64,000 nt of DNA from Plantago ovata (GCA_028274465.1 CM051456.1:18819033-18883032); one strand, 5' to 3'; positions 1 to 12,239 are shown, counted from the stretch's first letter. The notes: a model not told the origin generated them from the sequence alone. Made by a program: numbers and translations.

Positions 1-1470
1 GGTGTGAATTCAGTTGTGCTCCGTGCTCGTCCATTCATGATCTTGTTAATGGTGATTTTTTTGTGTCGAACTCAAGTAATAAGCGATTCAAGGTAGTGGT
101 TATTCAAACTACTTTGTGAGTGTTGTGGAAAGCTAGAAACGGTATTATCTTCAAAAATGAATCTTGGTCCTCGTCCCAAGCTTTGGATTGCATTAAGATC
201 ACCCTTTGGAGATGGCTGGAAACCAGAGGAGGTATCACGCCTGGTTATAATTTGTCCACTTGGTTTCTTTTTTCGGAAAAATGTTGTCTGTCTAGTTAAT
301 TTAGTGGGTTGTGAATTTTCTATTTCGTGGGTTACCTACTGTTGTTGCGTTTTATTCTTGTTGGCAGAATTAGGGATGGCAATTTGGGCCACCTGGGCCC
401 AGGCCCGACAATGAGTGGCCCATAGGTCGGGCTTGGGCTTATAGTTAGGCCCATGGTCCCGTTCCTAACATCTTGGCCATACAGGCCCGGCCCGAGCCCG
501 GTACGGCCCATAAATATATATAGCATTTACGTTTACATGTATAAATATGTATTTATAGCTATTAAATTTATAATTTATACACTTGTATTATTAAATGATG
601 TTGTATTTTGTACGTTTGTAATACTTTTCTTTAGTTACGAGATTTACAAGTGATATACAATCATTTTATATATTGTATTTTAAGTATATTATATAATTTA
701 TTAGTTAATTTAATATTACTAAATAAAAATTATTGGAATAAATATTTTTATTACTAAATAATTGAAAGAAAAAAATAAAAATTTAAAAACATAAGGCCCG
801 TGCCGAGCCCGAACCATGACGGGCCCGGGCTTGCGCCTAATGTTCAGGCCGGTCTCGGGACATGGGCCGGGCCTGGGCTTAATGCAAGGTTTCACGGGCC
901 CGACCGGGCCTTCAAAAGCCCGGCCTGGCACGTTCCCTGGGCAGAATTCTGTTTGGGCGCTTCATTGTTCTGTTTTGGGACTTTTCTTTTTAGTCGGCCT
1001 GTTGTGCTGTTCGTGGGAGATGTTGTTAATTTTTTTTGCTGTGATCGGTTTGGGTGTTGATGTATGTTGCTTCTTTTGGTGTTCAATCTCATAGAATTAT
1101 TGGGCTGTATCATGTGCCAAACTTCACTTGTGATTGGTTCATACGCCAACAGGGAACATCAATTTTCGTTCTTGCTAAGTTACCTAAACTTGCAACGAAA
1201 ATTACTCCTCTCCGTTTGGACTTGGCTAGAGTTGGCTTTTCAATTCGTCATCTCCTCACTCTTGGCTTCTTGCTAGAAAGATAGACACACTAGCCGAGGG
1301 GGATGACCAAGTTGCGGTATGGCCATAACGGGTTGAAGTTTGGACATGCTTTTACTCTCATTATGGTATGGGATTGAACTCTCTTTTGTGCATTTCTTAT
1401 GCACCTCCATTTGTAATTTGTATTCTACTTGTTGTTTCAATAAAATTATTTTGCTGATTAAAAAAAATAA
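1..1470 (+). mobile_element. 3' part of a decayed LINE (non-LTR retrotransposon)
   Basis: Positions 20-290 read, in one frame with an in-frame TGA near 118, as the end of a plant LINE reverse transcriptase ORF. The diagnostic stretch is VLWKARNGIIFKNESW, typical of the region after the zinc-finger-like RVT domain. The following non-coding tail runs to an AT-rich end with an AATAAA-like word and an A-rich stretch near 1455-1470, as expected for a LINE 3' end. A 569-bp hAT-like MITE (371-939) interrupts the tail. The 5' part lies outside the window. It is non-functional here because of the stop codon and the insertion. Confidence 0.7.
371..939. mobile_element. hAT-like MITE nested in the LINE tail
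   Basis: The element begins TAGGGATGGCAA and ends GCACGTTCCCTG, so the terminal inverted repeats are imperfect copies of (C/T)AGGGA...GC. It is flanked by an exact 8-bp direct repeat GGCAGAAT (363-370 and 940-947), the size made by hAT transposases. Both ends (about 380-510 and 795-930) are dense in GGCCCG/CGGGCC words in both orientations, and the middle is very AT-rich. There is no transposase, so it is non-autonomous. Short ORFs inside it are by-products of the GC-rich ends. Confidence 0.82.
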
Positions 1471-2598
1471 AAATTAACTGTTTAGGAATTTGGAGTCCTG
1501 CCGCCATGACCCACGGGAGCATACAACTAAATACCGATTCGAGGTGTTAATGAATCTAACTGTTTGTGAAAATTTTGATCAAAGTTCATACAATCTCGAG
1601 ATTGATGAACAAAGTTTGCTTATGACCAAGCTTGATCGATTTAATTTTTGTTAACAAATGAGCTCCTTTTCAAATTTTAACAAGCCGGGTACTCCCAAGT
1701 ATAAATGAGTTGAGATTTTTGAAACGATTACAAGCTTTTCAGAAAGGGGACAAGTCGAGCTTGAGCATGTGAACCTTATTGAGCAAAAGCCAATCACAAG
1801 CATAGGTAATGTTTTCACCTTTCATGACCACTGATCCACCGGAATCAAAATTCCACTCGTCTCAGAATCATTAACATCCCTAGTACCAATTACAAGTTTT
1901 CTAATTGTCATTGCATATGTATTTAGTTTTAAATTTTTAATTAAGTTTATGCTGGGGCTGGGCTAAACATTTTGGGCCTTCACAAAAAAAATCCAATTTG
2001 TTTCGACATGTGAGGAGCATATGAGGCCCTTTTGCATATTATATTATATTAATATAGTTTAGTGGGCCTAGTCACCTAGAGAAGGAAAAAGGGGAGAAAG
2101 AAGGAAGAAGAAGCGAACAGCCAGTTCCAGGCTGAAGGTATGTGCTGTTGAGTGCTGGGATTGCGTTGGCCTTAATTTGCTACATATCATCCGCAGTCCG
2201 CAGTCCGCACTACTGGTAATTTTTTACAAAATAAATCTATTCCCTTTTATATTTAATTTACTGTATTGACAAAGTGATCCTCGTATGAACTCCAAAAGTT
2301 ATATCTCATAATGTGCCTAATGTATAAAACTATAAATAATTAAGAGTTTCAAAACTCAATTTGTTAGCCGTAAAATGGAACATTTATAGTTAAATACAAT
2401 TAGTTTTTTATAAATTGTACTGGCAGAAACTTACGTAAGGACTAAGGAAGTGATAGTAAATTGTAAACCAAGTTTACATTGTGTTAAACTTAAATACAAA
2501 AGTACAGTAAAGAAAAATAAGGCACCAACCTGACGTTTAAACAAAAAATTTGGCCCGTACATCTAAATAAAACCCGTTAGTAAGTTGCATCCTAGTTT

Positions 2599-2599
<1 letters not shown>
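1471..2599. other. Spacer without recognised genes
   Basis: Mostly AT-rich sequence. A purine-rich stretch lies at 2080-2115 (GAAGGAAG-type). A short CCGCAGT triplication lies at about 2190-2208. No credible ORF, RNA gene or transposon end was seen. Confidence 0.5.
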
Positions 2600-2637
<38 letters not shown>

Positions 2638-2905
2638 GAACAAAGATAATATATAAAATAGAGCACAAGAAATGCGGGATACGAGGTGTAACAAAAAGAA
2701 GCAGCATATTAGCGCCAACTCCAAACGGCTAATTACATTCTTAAAAGATCACAGCAAACTGGAGCCATGCTAACAAAACGTGACCAGCAAACCAAATCCA
2801 AGCCTGAATGATAACTTGAGGCAACCCAATGAAAAGGTTTACCTGATGGCCAACACAAGGTGCAAGGGCAGAAGCACCAAAAGCGAAAAAACAAACTTTT
2901 ACGAT
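2600..2905 (-). mobile_element. 5'-truncated LINE 3' end with poly(A) tail
   Basis: On the + strand a run of 34 T (2600-2633) precedes about 270 bp of moderately GC-balanced sequence. Read on the minus strand, this is a non-coding LINE-like tail followed by poly(A). Its wording (GCTTTTGGTGCTTCTGCCC, then GTTTGGAGTTGGCGC and a long A tract) resembles plant LINE 3' ends. I saw no clear target-site duplication, so the left boundary is the T run and the right one is approximate. It could also be a processed transcript of another kind. Confidence 0.5.
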
Positions 2906-3042
2906 CGAAAGTGGAGCAAGTAGTTTAAAATAAATTACTTATAGTTTCATCCAAAACTTATTCTACGGGATGAAAATAAATTACCCAGAGTATGATAATT
3001 GTCTAATGGCCAATGTTGTCAAAACCCATTCTAAATGAATTA

Positions 3043-3265
3043 CTCCTTTCATCCATCCATTTTGTGGGTTTCCATTTTCTTTAATTATTATAAAAATCGA
3101 ATTTGTTATTATGTTATTTTTAAATTATATCAACAGAATTAACAGAATTATATTATGATATTTTTCATAATATAATTTTATTAATTATTTTTTAATAATT
3201 TAAAAATAATACATTTTCAATGAAGTAAATATGAACCTTCAAAATGGATGGAGGAAAGGAAGCAC
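3043..3265. mobile_element. Stowaway-like MITE
   Basis: The left end CTCCTTTCATCCATCCATTT and the right end AAAATGGATGGAGGAAAGGA form inverted repeats of about 25-30 bp. Both are bordered by TA (3041-3042, 3266-3267), the Tc1/mariner target site. The interior is almost pure A/T with its own symmetry, including ATTAACAGAATTATATTATG-type words. Size (223 bp) and ends fit Stowaway. Confidence 0.75.
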
Positions 3266-3274
3266 TATCTTGTA

Positions 3275-3536
3275 AGAAAACAAAAGTTGCCCAAATTGAA
3301 ATAAAATATTCAAGGTTTTCCAAATCCGCTTAAAGGATTAAAGTATGGTTCAAGAAAATAAAAGTTGTTAAAATTGCATTTAAATAGTCAAAAGTTTCAA
3401 AATCCTCCCTAAAGAATTTGAAGTAAGGTTCCAGAAAATAAAAGTTTTCAAAATTGCATTTAAATAGTCAAGTTTTCAAAATCCCCCCTAAAAGGTATGG
3501 TTAAGGAAAATAGGAGTATAAGTTGTTAAAATTCCA
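3275..3536. repeat. Degenerate tandem repeat, unit about 80 bp
   Basis: Three full copies (3275-3353, 3354-3433, 3434-3504) and one partial copy (3505-3536) share the frame AGAAAATAAAAGTTG...AATTGCATTTAAATAGTCA...TTTCAAAATCC...GGTTCAAG. Copies 2 and 3 are the closest pair. The array abuts the right end of the Stowaway MITE. Confidence 0.7.
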
Positions 3537-4876
3537 GAAATACTTTTATGAAGTGGAAAGGAACTTCGTATCTGAACGTTTTACTTCCGAGTCAACTATC
3601 AACGTCTAATAATATTACAAACTTTAACATTTTATTATGTCCGAATACAGATATACTAAAAGATAAGGGATTCTTTTTTGGCCTTCTTTTTTTCTACAAA
3701 CATTTGCTATAAATATTGGCGGCTTTATGCAATTTGTCGACTCTTACTGAGGTTATATGCCAAATGTCAATGTCGATTAGCATAAATAGAAGCTCAAGTG
3801 AGCCGGTCAAGCTAGAACGGCTACTTCATTTTGTGTTACTTTTGGTCCCTCACTTTTGTCCTTCTCATATAGGATATGCATGGAAAATAACATCCAGAAT
3901 ATGTAACATTCGATGATTGGAACATACTATCGTTAATTGTATCATGGTGTAATTAGATAAATGTGCGTACAGTGGTTTAGTATTTCTTTCAACGTACACG
4001 TTACAAACGAAGTAACTAACCCGATTGATATAGTTATTAATTATTGGGTCACACAAAAACAAGTAAGAAGCTTGTCCAGAAACGGAGTAATTATCAATTA
4101 TCCTCATCGTTATTAACCAATATGGAATACGGAGTATTGCAAAAGCCCCCCCCCCCAATCGAACTACTTTTGCATTACATCATATACGAATTGTCATAAG
4201 TCATTAACATTGTGGTACGTATTTTTTTTTTTAATGGAAATTACTTTACCCTACCTTATTGTTCTCTTTTTTTCATCTTCTTAAATTCAACTAACATTTT
4301 AAACTTGAAGGAAATTAAATGATTATGGGGAATGGTTATATGATTCACTGTTATATAAATAAGCATGCATAATATAGTTACAAAAATAGCGATAAAAATT
4401 AAATAGGTAGATTGTTTTTGCATATCCCTACTCTCTAAACCCTAAGTATTCTTAGGGAAGCATTTATCCATAAATTCAAGGGAAATATTATAGGTTATTT
4501 GCTGCAAATGCTCTTGTACCTAATCTATTTATGTTCACAAACATCGGTTGAGTGCACATGGTATAAATAGTGTCTTATCGTGTATTCCTTATACTCTTTA
4601 GCTTGTTAAAAAATAATTTTAAGAAAGTAATTTATGGTATAGTACTTTTTGGATGATACTAAAATTAAACCCGGGTATAAATTCGGATCTAAAGCGTACA
4701 CATTGTATCATACTAATGAATGAAAAATATGTGATCCCGTAATGAGTAAGTAGTAAACATACATGCCGATCCAGAAGTTTGAGCCTCGGACGACTAGAGG
4801 TCGATGTGTTACGTATATACATACAGATATCGTGTAAATTAAAATACAAGAAAAAAATCTTTACTTAATGACAACT
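3537..4876. other. AT-rich spacer
   Basis: No gene was recognised. A run of ten C lies at 4147-4156 and simple A/T tracts occur throughout. Short ORFs here (3716-3916, 3865-4158, 4619-4849) have no recognisable domains and the composition of non-coding DNA. Confidence 0.5.
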
Positions 4877-5053
4877 GAGGCTCTCTTTGTTGCATCTGAA
4901 AAATGAAATTTTAAGGGTTAGTTGATTTTTTCTTTCTTAATGTAAATTAATTCAGTTGAATTCACTTTAAATTTATTTAAATAAAGCCTAAATAGTTGGT
5001 GAATATTTCTAGCTGACTTTGAAAATTCTAATTACCTCACCTTAAAGAGCCTC
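4877..5053. mobile_element. Small MITE with GAGGCTCT ends
   Basis: The left end GAGGCTCTCTTTG and the right end CTTAAAGAGCCTC are inverted repeats of about 11 bp enclosing 177 bp of AT-rich DNA. The ends resemble those of the Harbinger-like family at 19337, 56580 and 59587, although no clear TAA duplication is visible here. Confidence 0.45.
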
Positions 5054-5054
5054 A

Positions 5055-5264
5055 TTTGGTTTTATTGATTTTTTCTTTAATGTTCGATTTGATCTCAAAT
5101 TAATTATAATTTACTGTAACAAATATAATTAGGAAAAATTGTATTATGAAAATATACTTTTTATATTTTTATATTTTTATATTATGAATTTTAAAATTAT
5201 TTTTTCATCTTGATTATGATTAATTTAATATTTAATCAGATTAAAGAAAAATCAACAAAACCTA
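5055..5264. mobile_element. MITE with 25-bp inverted repeats
   Basis: The left arm TTTGGTTTTATTGATTTTTT (5055 on) pairs with the right arm AAAGAAAAATCAACAAAACC (to 5264) with few mismatches. The 160-bp interior is very AT-rich. It lies directly against the preceding small MITE and about 240 bp upstream of the PUB14 TATA box. The superfamily is not clear. Confidence 0.5.
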
Positions 5265-5505
5265 AAATTTCTAGAGGAAGTACAAAGCAAGACAAAATCT
5301 ATTCAAAGAGAGTACAGTAGTCGGTAGTAGTCACAAATCACAATCTTGGAGAATTTACTACTTTTTACATTTTTACACTTTGTACTTTGTAGGCATGTTT
5401 CCAGCAAAACATTCCCGAAATAACCACATACGTACTCCTTTAACCGCCGGAATGAATCAGCTTAGCTCAGAGCCTCAAGTCAAGCCGAGCCGAAGTTCAT
5501 TGCCT

Positions 5506-5513
5506 TATATAAA
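5506..5513 (+). promoter_or_regulatory. Probable TATA box of the PUB14-type gene
   Basis: TATATAAA, 294 bp before the annotated ATG. Transcription from about 30 bp downstream would give a leader of roughly 260 nt containing two short ORFs. This rests on motif and position only. Confidence 0.45.
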
Positions 5514-5566
5514 ATGAAAGCTAATCTCAATTACTAGCTGTTAATAAACCTTTCTTCTTTCTAACC

Positions 5567-5602
5567 ATGGTCTATGCAATCTTCTACTTCCAAAAAGCAT
5601 AA
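5567..5602 (+). promoter_or_regulatory. Upstream ORF 1 in the PUB14-type leader
   Basis: An 11-codon ORF (MVYAIFYFQKA) in the strong initiation context CCATGG, closed by TAA before the main ATG. If the leader starts near 5540 it would meet scanning ribosomes first. Confidence 0.35.
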
Positions 5603-5669
5603 TCATAATCAATTCAAGTCAAGTCTCAACATCCTCTCAATTACAACATTACAGCTCCATTTCTCTTTA

Positions 5670-5711
5670 ATGGCGATGACTCTGACTCAGTATCCAACTC
5701 GGACAACTTAA
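5670..5711 (+). promoter_or_regulatory. Upstream ORF 2 in the PUB14-type leader
   Basis: A 13-codon ORF (MAMTLTQYPTRTT) starting TTAATGGCG and ending 88 bp before the main ATG. It does not overlap the main frame, so reinitiation downstream is possible. Confidence 0.35.
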
Positions 5712-5799
5712 ATTCAGCTCTCGCTATCGTTTCTCCCCTTTTTTTTACTTAATCCATCGCCGAGTTGCTCCACCTCCGTTCAGATCTCAGCTCTTCAAA

Positions 5800-8700
5800 A
5801 TGGATGAAGATAAAGCTGCATTGTCTCGTGATTTGATCGGATTAGTTAACGAAATCTCCTCGATTACCGATTACAGACCTACCGTGAAGAGGCAGTACAC
5901 GAATCTAGCTCGCCGGTTGAAGCTGTTGACTCCATTGTTCGAAGAGATTCGCGACAGCAAAGAGTCGTTGCCGGATGACTCCATCAAAGCCCTTTCTTCT
6001 CTATTCACGGCGTTACAGTCAGCTAAGGATTTGCTCCGGTTTGGTTCCGAAGGCAGCAAGATATATCTGGTTAGTTTCTGACCGATTTATTAGATGAATT
6101 ATTTGCTGCTTTCATTTTGATTTTGATTTGCTCTCTCTTGTTTGATCTGTTTGAGTGTGTTATCATTTGCTGGACACAAGTTAGAAATGGTTTATAATCA
6201 TTCATCTGATGCTTGATTGATTGCTGATTGTTATGCATTAGGATTTAGGGGAGTGTTTGTTTGCATAATATAATGAGGTTTTAGAGTTATCATTTTTGCC
6301 GAAAATTTCGGGGATACAAGCACAGCAATTGGAGCCCTGGGATGGTTGTTGGCTTTTGACTTTACTTATATCATGGGTGCAATAGTCTTTTTGTTGCAGT
6401 TGTTGATCTCGTGATTTCGTTTTGTTAATTGTTAGTATAACTGTGTCATCGCTGTCAAGAGATATATGTCCGAGTGCAGTCTTTCTGTTTCCTGTGGTAT
6501 ATGGAAGTTATATGATGTTTTCAAGTCTAGTCTTTCGGTTTCGTGAGTATATGGAAGTTATATGATGACAATGCCACAATAGATGTTTTGGCTATTAATG
6601 TAGTAGGTATTTTCTATGATGATTACGAGGACGTGGCATTCATCAACTCGTACGTAGGTTTTATAATCATTTTTACCAATGAAACCCTTTGTGCCTTCAT
6701 ATTCTTGGAAACATATTTTCATTAGAGTAAGCATGTCAAAGTCAGAAAAAGCTTCTGAGATTTCAATCTCAGTAGTAATTGGGTGCATTAGAGAAATACT
6801 GCAGAGTATGTAATTGAGCTCCCTGCATTTAATTTACTATATTTTGATGAATGGGTATTGGCCGCACACGTAGATAAAAGTGTTTTAGCATACAAGTTTA
6901 GATCATCTTAATACTTGGTAATAGAATTTGAGGCCCAAAACCATATTGAGAGCTAGTGGTTTATGGCTGATTACTGAATTACAACCCAAGTTACTGTCAC
7001 GGCTTGTCATAAGATCCAGACCTATCGAGGCTTGGAGCTGAAAAGTATATAGAAGTTTTTAAAATATTATGAAATATCACCATATCTAGAATAAGGTGGG
7101 ATAGTCTAGGGAGGTCTTAGAGGACCTTTTCTAGCCGTTAGATCATTGATCGATATAATCAACAGACCTGAATATGGAAATTGAAGGTGTGTGATTGAAT
7201 TTGAGCCCTGTTGTACTTGTACATAAATAAGGCAAATACTTGTGTTAGACCGTCTAGTCCTTAGATGTACCTGAATGACCAAGGATAACCGCGCTACCAT
7301 CCATCCAAGTATTAGGTGCATCCCTAATTTACAACCTTCTAGCAGTTAGATTAACACAATTCTTTCTAAATAGGTAAGGTTTTAGAGATGTGAGTTTTAC
7401 GAAAATGAAAATTTCATGATACTACCTAGCTTGGATTCAATTAGTGTCAGCCTAAACTGATAGCCTGCATTAGGATAGTTGTTGTATAATATGTAATCTA
7501 CCACATAATCACAAGTAATCTGTAAATAGGTATAATCCGTGGAATCGACGAAACTATCAAAATAAAATAAGTGACAATAAGAACTCTAAATATACGAAAG
7601 AACCTTTTTTTCTAATTCGTATGATGCAATTGGAGCTTATCAGCGGGAACGAATCCGTTTAGATAGTCCTTTGTGGCTCCGGTGGCGACTAGATCAACGC
7701 ATTATTCTTCAAGTGAAACTCCTTTCGAAGTTCACTATGAATAATACTTAGGCACTTATTATGAGATTTATGTATATTTCATTGATGATTTCCGGTAATG
7801 TTGTTATTCATTACATAACGATTTCTACCAAAACCCCAGATCATTTAAGTAATATTTAAAAGTGATCATAAAACTAAATTTAAAATAAAGACGTGCATGT
7901 AATTAAAAATATTGTATGAATTCTCATTTTTGCAAAAATACAAATTTTTGTAAGTATATCAAATATTGTAAAAGTGAAAAGTGTGTTTAGTGTGATACGT
8001 GTGTGGGAGAGTGAAAGGTGTGGGAGGAACGGATACAAATGTAAACAAGCATCGGAATTACCTAGGTTAAATCTCAAATTTCATATGTTATCAAACTTGT
8101 AGCTCGAGTATATACGTTACTACCCAAATTACGAGTTATGGTATTTTATACGAGAACAGAGGTTTTGTTTTCAAATTTGAGTATTAACATGTAGATATGT
8201 TACTAGGTCACATGCACTGTTCTATTATAATGGAGGGTAGATAGTACGTGCAACGGTTGTGTGGTTGAGTGTTACTTTTTTTACACCATACCATAATTGC
8301 TATGTTGTATGTTCGTATGTACCATTATAGTAAAAGTTGTGATTGGAATTCGATGTATGTACCGGTATAGTAAAAGTTGTGATTGGAGTTCGATGTCAAT
8401 AATGTAATAATGTCCCTTGATGTGGTTATTATTATTTCATTAATAATAATTTAATGGTGATTATGATATTAAGGTTTATGTATGCATACCTTTTGATTAT
8501 GACATTTGCGTGGTAAATCTTCAAATGATGTTAACATATCTAGATGCGGTGTAAAATGAGTTTTTAAGTTATGCTTAGTAGATCAATCATACATTTCCCC
8601 CGTCTTTTGCTGTCTTAATCCGAAGTTCGGGCATATGAGTGTCCCATCACTACTTCGTAGTCACTTTAATCACTGTTATGTAATGAAGCGATCACCCTTC

Positions 8701-11700
8701 CTCCCATACAACAGCGGAATGAACTTTAGTCATTGTAGATGTAAGAACATTTTTATCTGAAAAATCTTCCATACTTGCAGGTTCTAGAGAGAGATCTGAT
8801 CATGAATAAATTTCAGGAAGTTAGTTCTGAGTTAGAGCAAGCTCTAACTGGCATTTCATTTGAGAAACTTGACATATCTGATGAGGTGAAAGAACAGGTA
8901 AACTCATGTCCTATTCTTTGAGTACACTTTCTGGCGCCGTGATCAACTAAAAACTACTCTCCTTTTTATTCTTATTCTTTTTGTTTTTTTAATGTGTTTC
9001 TAGGATTTTCACACATATTAATACTTAATAGTATTAAAAAAAATCTATTAATAGTATTAAAAATGTTTTGCTATTAGTAGTGAATATAGATGTAATAGAG
9101 AGAGATAGGAAGCTAATAATAGTAAAAAAGTGCATTGAAATTCTCAAAACTCATATATTTTTTAAAATAGTAAAATTCACAAAACATTCAATGGGAGGGA
9201 GTACTATAATTGCAATGCTGCAACCTTTCCTCCTTTGTGCATTTTGCGAAACCTGTAATTGAGTTGATAAATTGACTGAAAAAAATCTATTGAATGGTTG
9301 TAATTTAACGTATGTTTGCTGCTCGTCTCCCCCTGAAGGTTGAGCTAGTTCTTGCTCAGTTCAGAAGAGCTAAGGGAAGGGTGGATGCACCAGATGAGGG
9401 GCTATTCGATGATCTTCTTTACATTTACAAAAATCACAATGATGGTGCTAACGATTTGGATGTCTTGAGGAGACTTGTTGACAAATTACAGCTTAGTGGC
9501 ATAACCGATCTAACTCAAGAATCGCTTGCTTTGCATGAGATGGTTGCCACCACTGGCGGGGACCCGGAGGAGAGCATAGAGAAAATGTCAATGCTCTTAA
9601 AGAAAATAAAGGATTTTGTGCTGACTGTTAATCCTAACGCTGATTCAAACACAGCGGAAAAGCCTGTTCCTGCAAGTAGCAGCGGCAAATCATCAAATGA
9701 AGGAAATCAGAAGAACCTTGTCATACCAGATGATTTTCGCTGTCCTATCTCATTAGAGCTGATGAGGGATCCTGTCATTGTATCAACAGGGCAGGTATTG
9801 TATTTCCTTATCTCTGAATGTCAGCTGTACCTTTTCAGTTATTCTTGTTGTATGGTGATGTCTCTCTGTTTTCTGGATAGCTTGTAGTTTGTTTACTAAT
9901 ACCATGTATTCTCTGGTTAAACGAGTTGGTTAAGATGCTTTTCAGAAGCTTTTATATCATGGAAATGTATATACGTATCCATATGCACGCTCGCATTTCT
10001 TAATGTACATGTATGCGTGCATATATGCGCAAATTTACATATACTTTTAGGAACTACAGGATAGGATTTTCTGGATTCCTGGAGATCTGAGGTTGTTACT
10101 GGCAGACAATTTAAAGAAGAATTAATAACCTGAACCTCTTAGTGCTTATCCTAATAAGCTATACCATCCTTCAAATAATCATATGGTCACTCTAGTCTGC
10201 TCAAGTACAAAGGAAATGTAGTTTTGGATCTGTCCTCTTTCGATGATCTGCAGTGGTTGTTGTATGATATAGGAAATGTATATTTCTGATTTTAAAATTT
10301 CTTTTCTCTCTTACATTGCAGTTGCAAAATCCTTATTACATTGCCTCAGTTACAGAATCATTATTACATTGCCTTCTGCTCATTGTCAGTAACTATTGGG
10401 AACTTTCTTTCTCGTCTTTCTCACTGATCTGAAGCTGTTAAGGCAGTTTAGTTATGATTCTCCGACTGCGAGGTTGAAAAAGTTTGAACCTGTGTGCATG
10501 TAGTTAAACCTCAGGGTTTGCAGTTAAATGCTTGAACCATGTTTGTATTTCAATGCTTCAGATTTTGCGTAGGTGTCTACTACGAGTAGTAAATAAAACT
10601 ACAGTAATTTGTTGCACGAGATTTGCGCAGGTTTTTCTCATTTAATTTCTAATATTATGATTTATGACTGCTCATAATTTCTTTCCACTGCAGACATATG
10701 AAAGATCATGCATCGAGAAATGGCTGGAAGCAGGGCATGGAACTTGCCCAAAAACACAACAAACCCTAACCAGCACTGCTCTCACACCAAACTACGTCCT
10801 CCGAAGTCTCATAGCGCAATGGTGTGAAGCAAACGGAGTCGAACCACCCAAACGACCTGGATCTAGATCAACCAAGACTTCAGCATGCTCCCCAGCTGAG
10901 CGTTCCAAAATTGAAGAACTTCTCCACAAGCTCACATCTGGGACCCCTGAAGATCAACGGACTGCAGCAGGTGAAGTCCGTCTACTCGCAAAAAGAAATG
11001 CTGATAATCGCGTCGCAATAGCCGAAGCCGGTGCCATCCCTCTCCTCGTCCACCTCTTATCAACTCCAGATTCCCGAACACAAGAGCATGCTGTTACAGC
11101 TCTTCTCAACCTTTCCATATGTGATGATAACAAAGGGAGCATAATTTCCTCTGGGGCAGTACCTGGTATAGTGCAAGTCCTTAAACGGGGGAGCATGGAA
11201 GCGAGGGAAAATGCTGCGGCCACTCTATTTAGTCTCTCTGTGGTAGATGAAAACAAGGTGACAATTGGCTCTTCTGGTGCTATTCCACCACTTGTCACGT
11301 TATTAAATGAGGGGACCCAGAGGGGGAAGAAAGATGCTGCAACTGCATTATTTAATTTATGCATATATCAAGGTAACAAGGGAAAGGCTGTTCGTGCGGG
11401 AGTTATTCCAATTCTCATGCGGTTACTTACAGAACCACAAGGTAGCATGGTGGATGAGGCATTGGCAATACTAGCTATATTGGCTAGTCATTCGGAGGGG
11501 AAGTCTACAATTGGAGCTGCAGAGGCAGTCCCAGTTTTGGTGGATGTTATTGGAAATGGCTCCCCAAGGAATAAAGAGAATGCAGCTGCGATTTTGGTGC
11601 ACCTTTGTTCAGGCGACCAGCATTACCTCATTGAGGCGCAAGAGTTGGGCGTGATGGGTTCATTGCTTGATTTGGCGCAACATGGCACAGAGAGAGGGAA

Positions 11701-11830
11701 ACGGAAGGCCACACAATTGCTTGAGCGAATGAACAGGTTTGTGGAAACACAAAAGCAGGCACGGGGCCAGCCTGAAACACAAACTCAGATATCACAACCA
11801 CCTTCATCTGCCAGTGCTGTGAATAGTTGA
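5800..11830 (+). CDS. PUB14: U-box/ARM-repeat E3 ubiquitin-protein ligase, PUB14 type
   Basis: Four exons join in frame: 5800-6069, 8781-8897, 9339-9794 and 10694-11830, giving 659 aa; Arabidopsis PUB14 is about 630. All introns are GT-AG and phase 0. Residues 1 to about 250 form the helical UND region. The U-box lies at about 258-331 ([20 protein letters not shown], then [11 protein letters not shown]) and is split by intron 3 after Gln281, as in this subfamily. Armadillo repeats follow from about 352 to 630, with repeated AIPLLV...AVTALLNLS...NK motifs. A Gln/Pro/Ser-rich tail ends the protein. The family transfers ubiquitin from an E2 to substrates bound by the ARM region, in cytosol and nucleus. 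The start is the first ATG giving the UND N-terminus. The exact orthologue among PUB10-14 is inferred. Intron 1 (2.7 kb) holds two small tandem duplications. Confidence 0.93.
6478..6567. repeat. Local duplication in PUB14 intron 1
   Basis: A 39-40 bp sequence (AGTCTTTC...GTATATGGAAGTTATATGATG) occurs at 6478-6517 and 6529-6567, separated by 11 bp. It is intronic with no coding effect. Confidence 0.7.
8315..8394. repeat. 40-bp tandem duplication in PUB14 intron 1
   Basis: Units 8315-8354 and 8355-8394 begin GTATGTACC and end TTCGAT. They differ at only three positions, which indicates a recent head-to-tail duplication. Confidence 0.85.
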
Positions 11831-12239
11831 GCATTGTGTTTCATAATTTCTGTTTAGTTCTTTACGGTTACTTTTGAAGTGTCGAAGGGCGCCAATGTAG
11901 CTTGTTTAGAAGGGAAATGACGGAAGATCGTCATTCCCATTGCTGAAGTTATTTATTTCTTTGGATTCTTTTCTTCTTCATCTTTTGTTTTTCTTGAGGA
12001 CTACAGTATACGGGGGGAAGGCAAGGGTTTGTTTATTTAACAGAGGGAAGGAAAGAGACCTGCCGTGACTTTTACATGTATGTTGTTGTCTGTAACTTTG
12101 TAAAGCACAAGTGTAATTTTCCAATTTTTCATTGGAAAAAGTTTGTTAAGTTACTCCTATAGTCAATACAAGACAGATGAAATTTCCTGCTTAGAGAGTA
12201 CCACATGAGTGTTTTCATCCATTTAATTTATATATATTA
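11831..12239 (+). other. 3' untranslated region and flank of the PUB14-type gene
   Basis: Sequence after the TGA is T-rich, as plant 3' UTRs are, with TTGTAA/TGTAAT words near 12090-12120 that could support polyadenylation. No exact poly(A) signal was assigned. Confidence 0.4.

Noticed and set aside
719..1149. ORFs over the right half of the hAT-like MITE
   Set aside because: Pro/Gly-rich translations of the GGCCCG subterminal repeats; no conserved domain.
10954..11364. 136-codon ORF on the minus strand
   Set aside because: Antisense shadow of the ARM-repeat exon of the PUB14-type gene.
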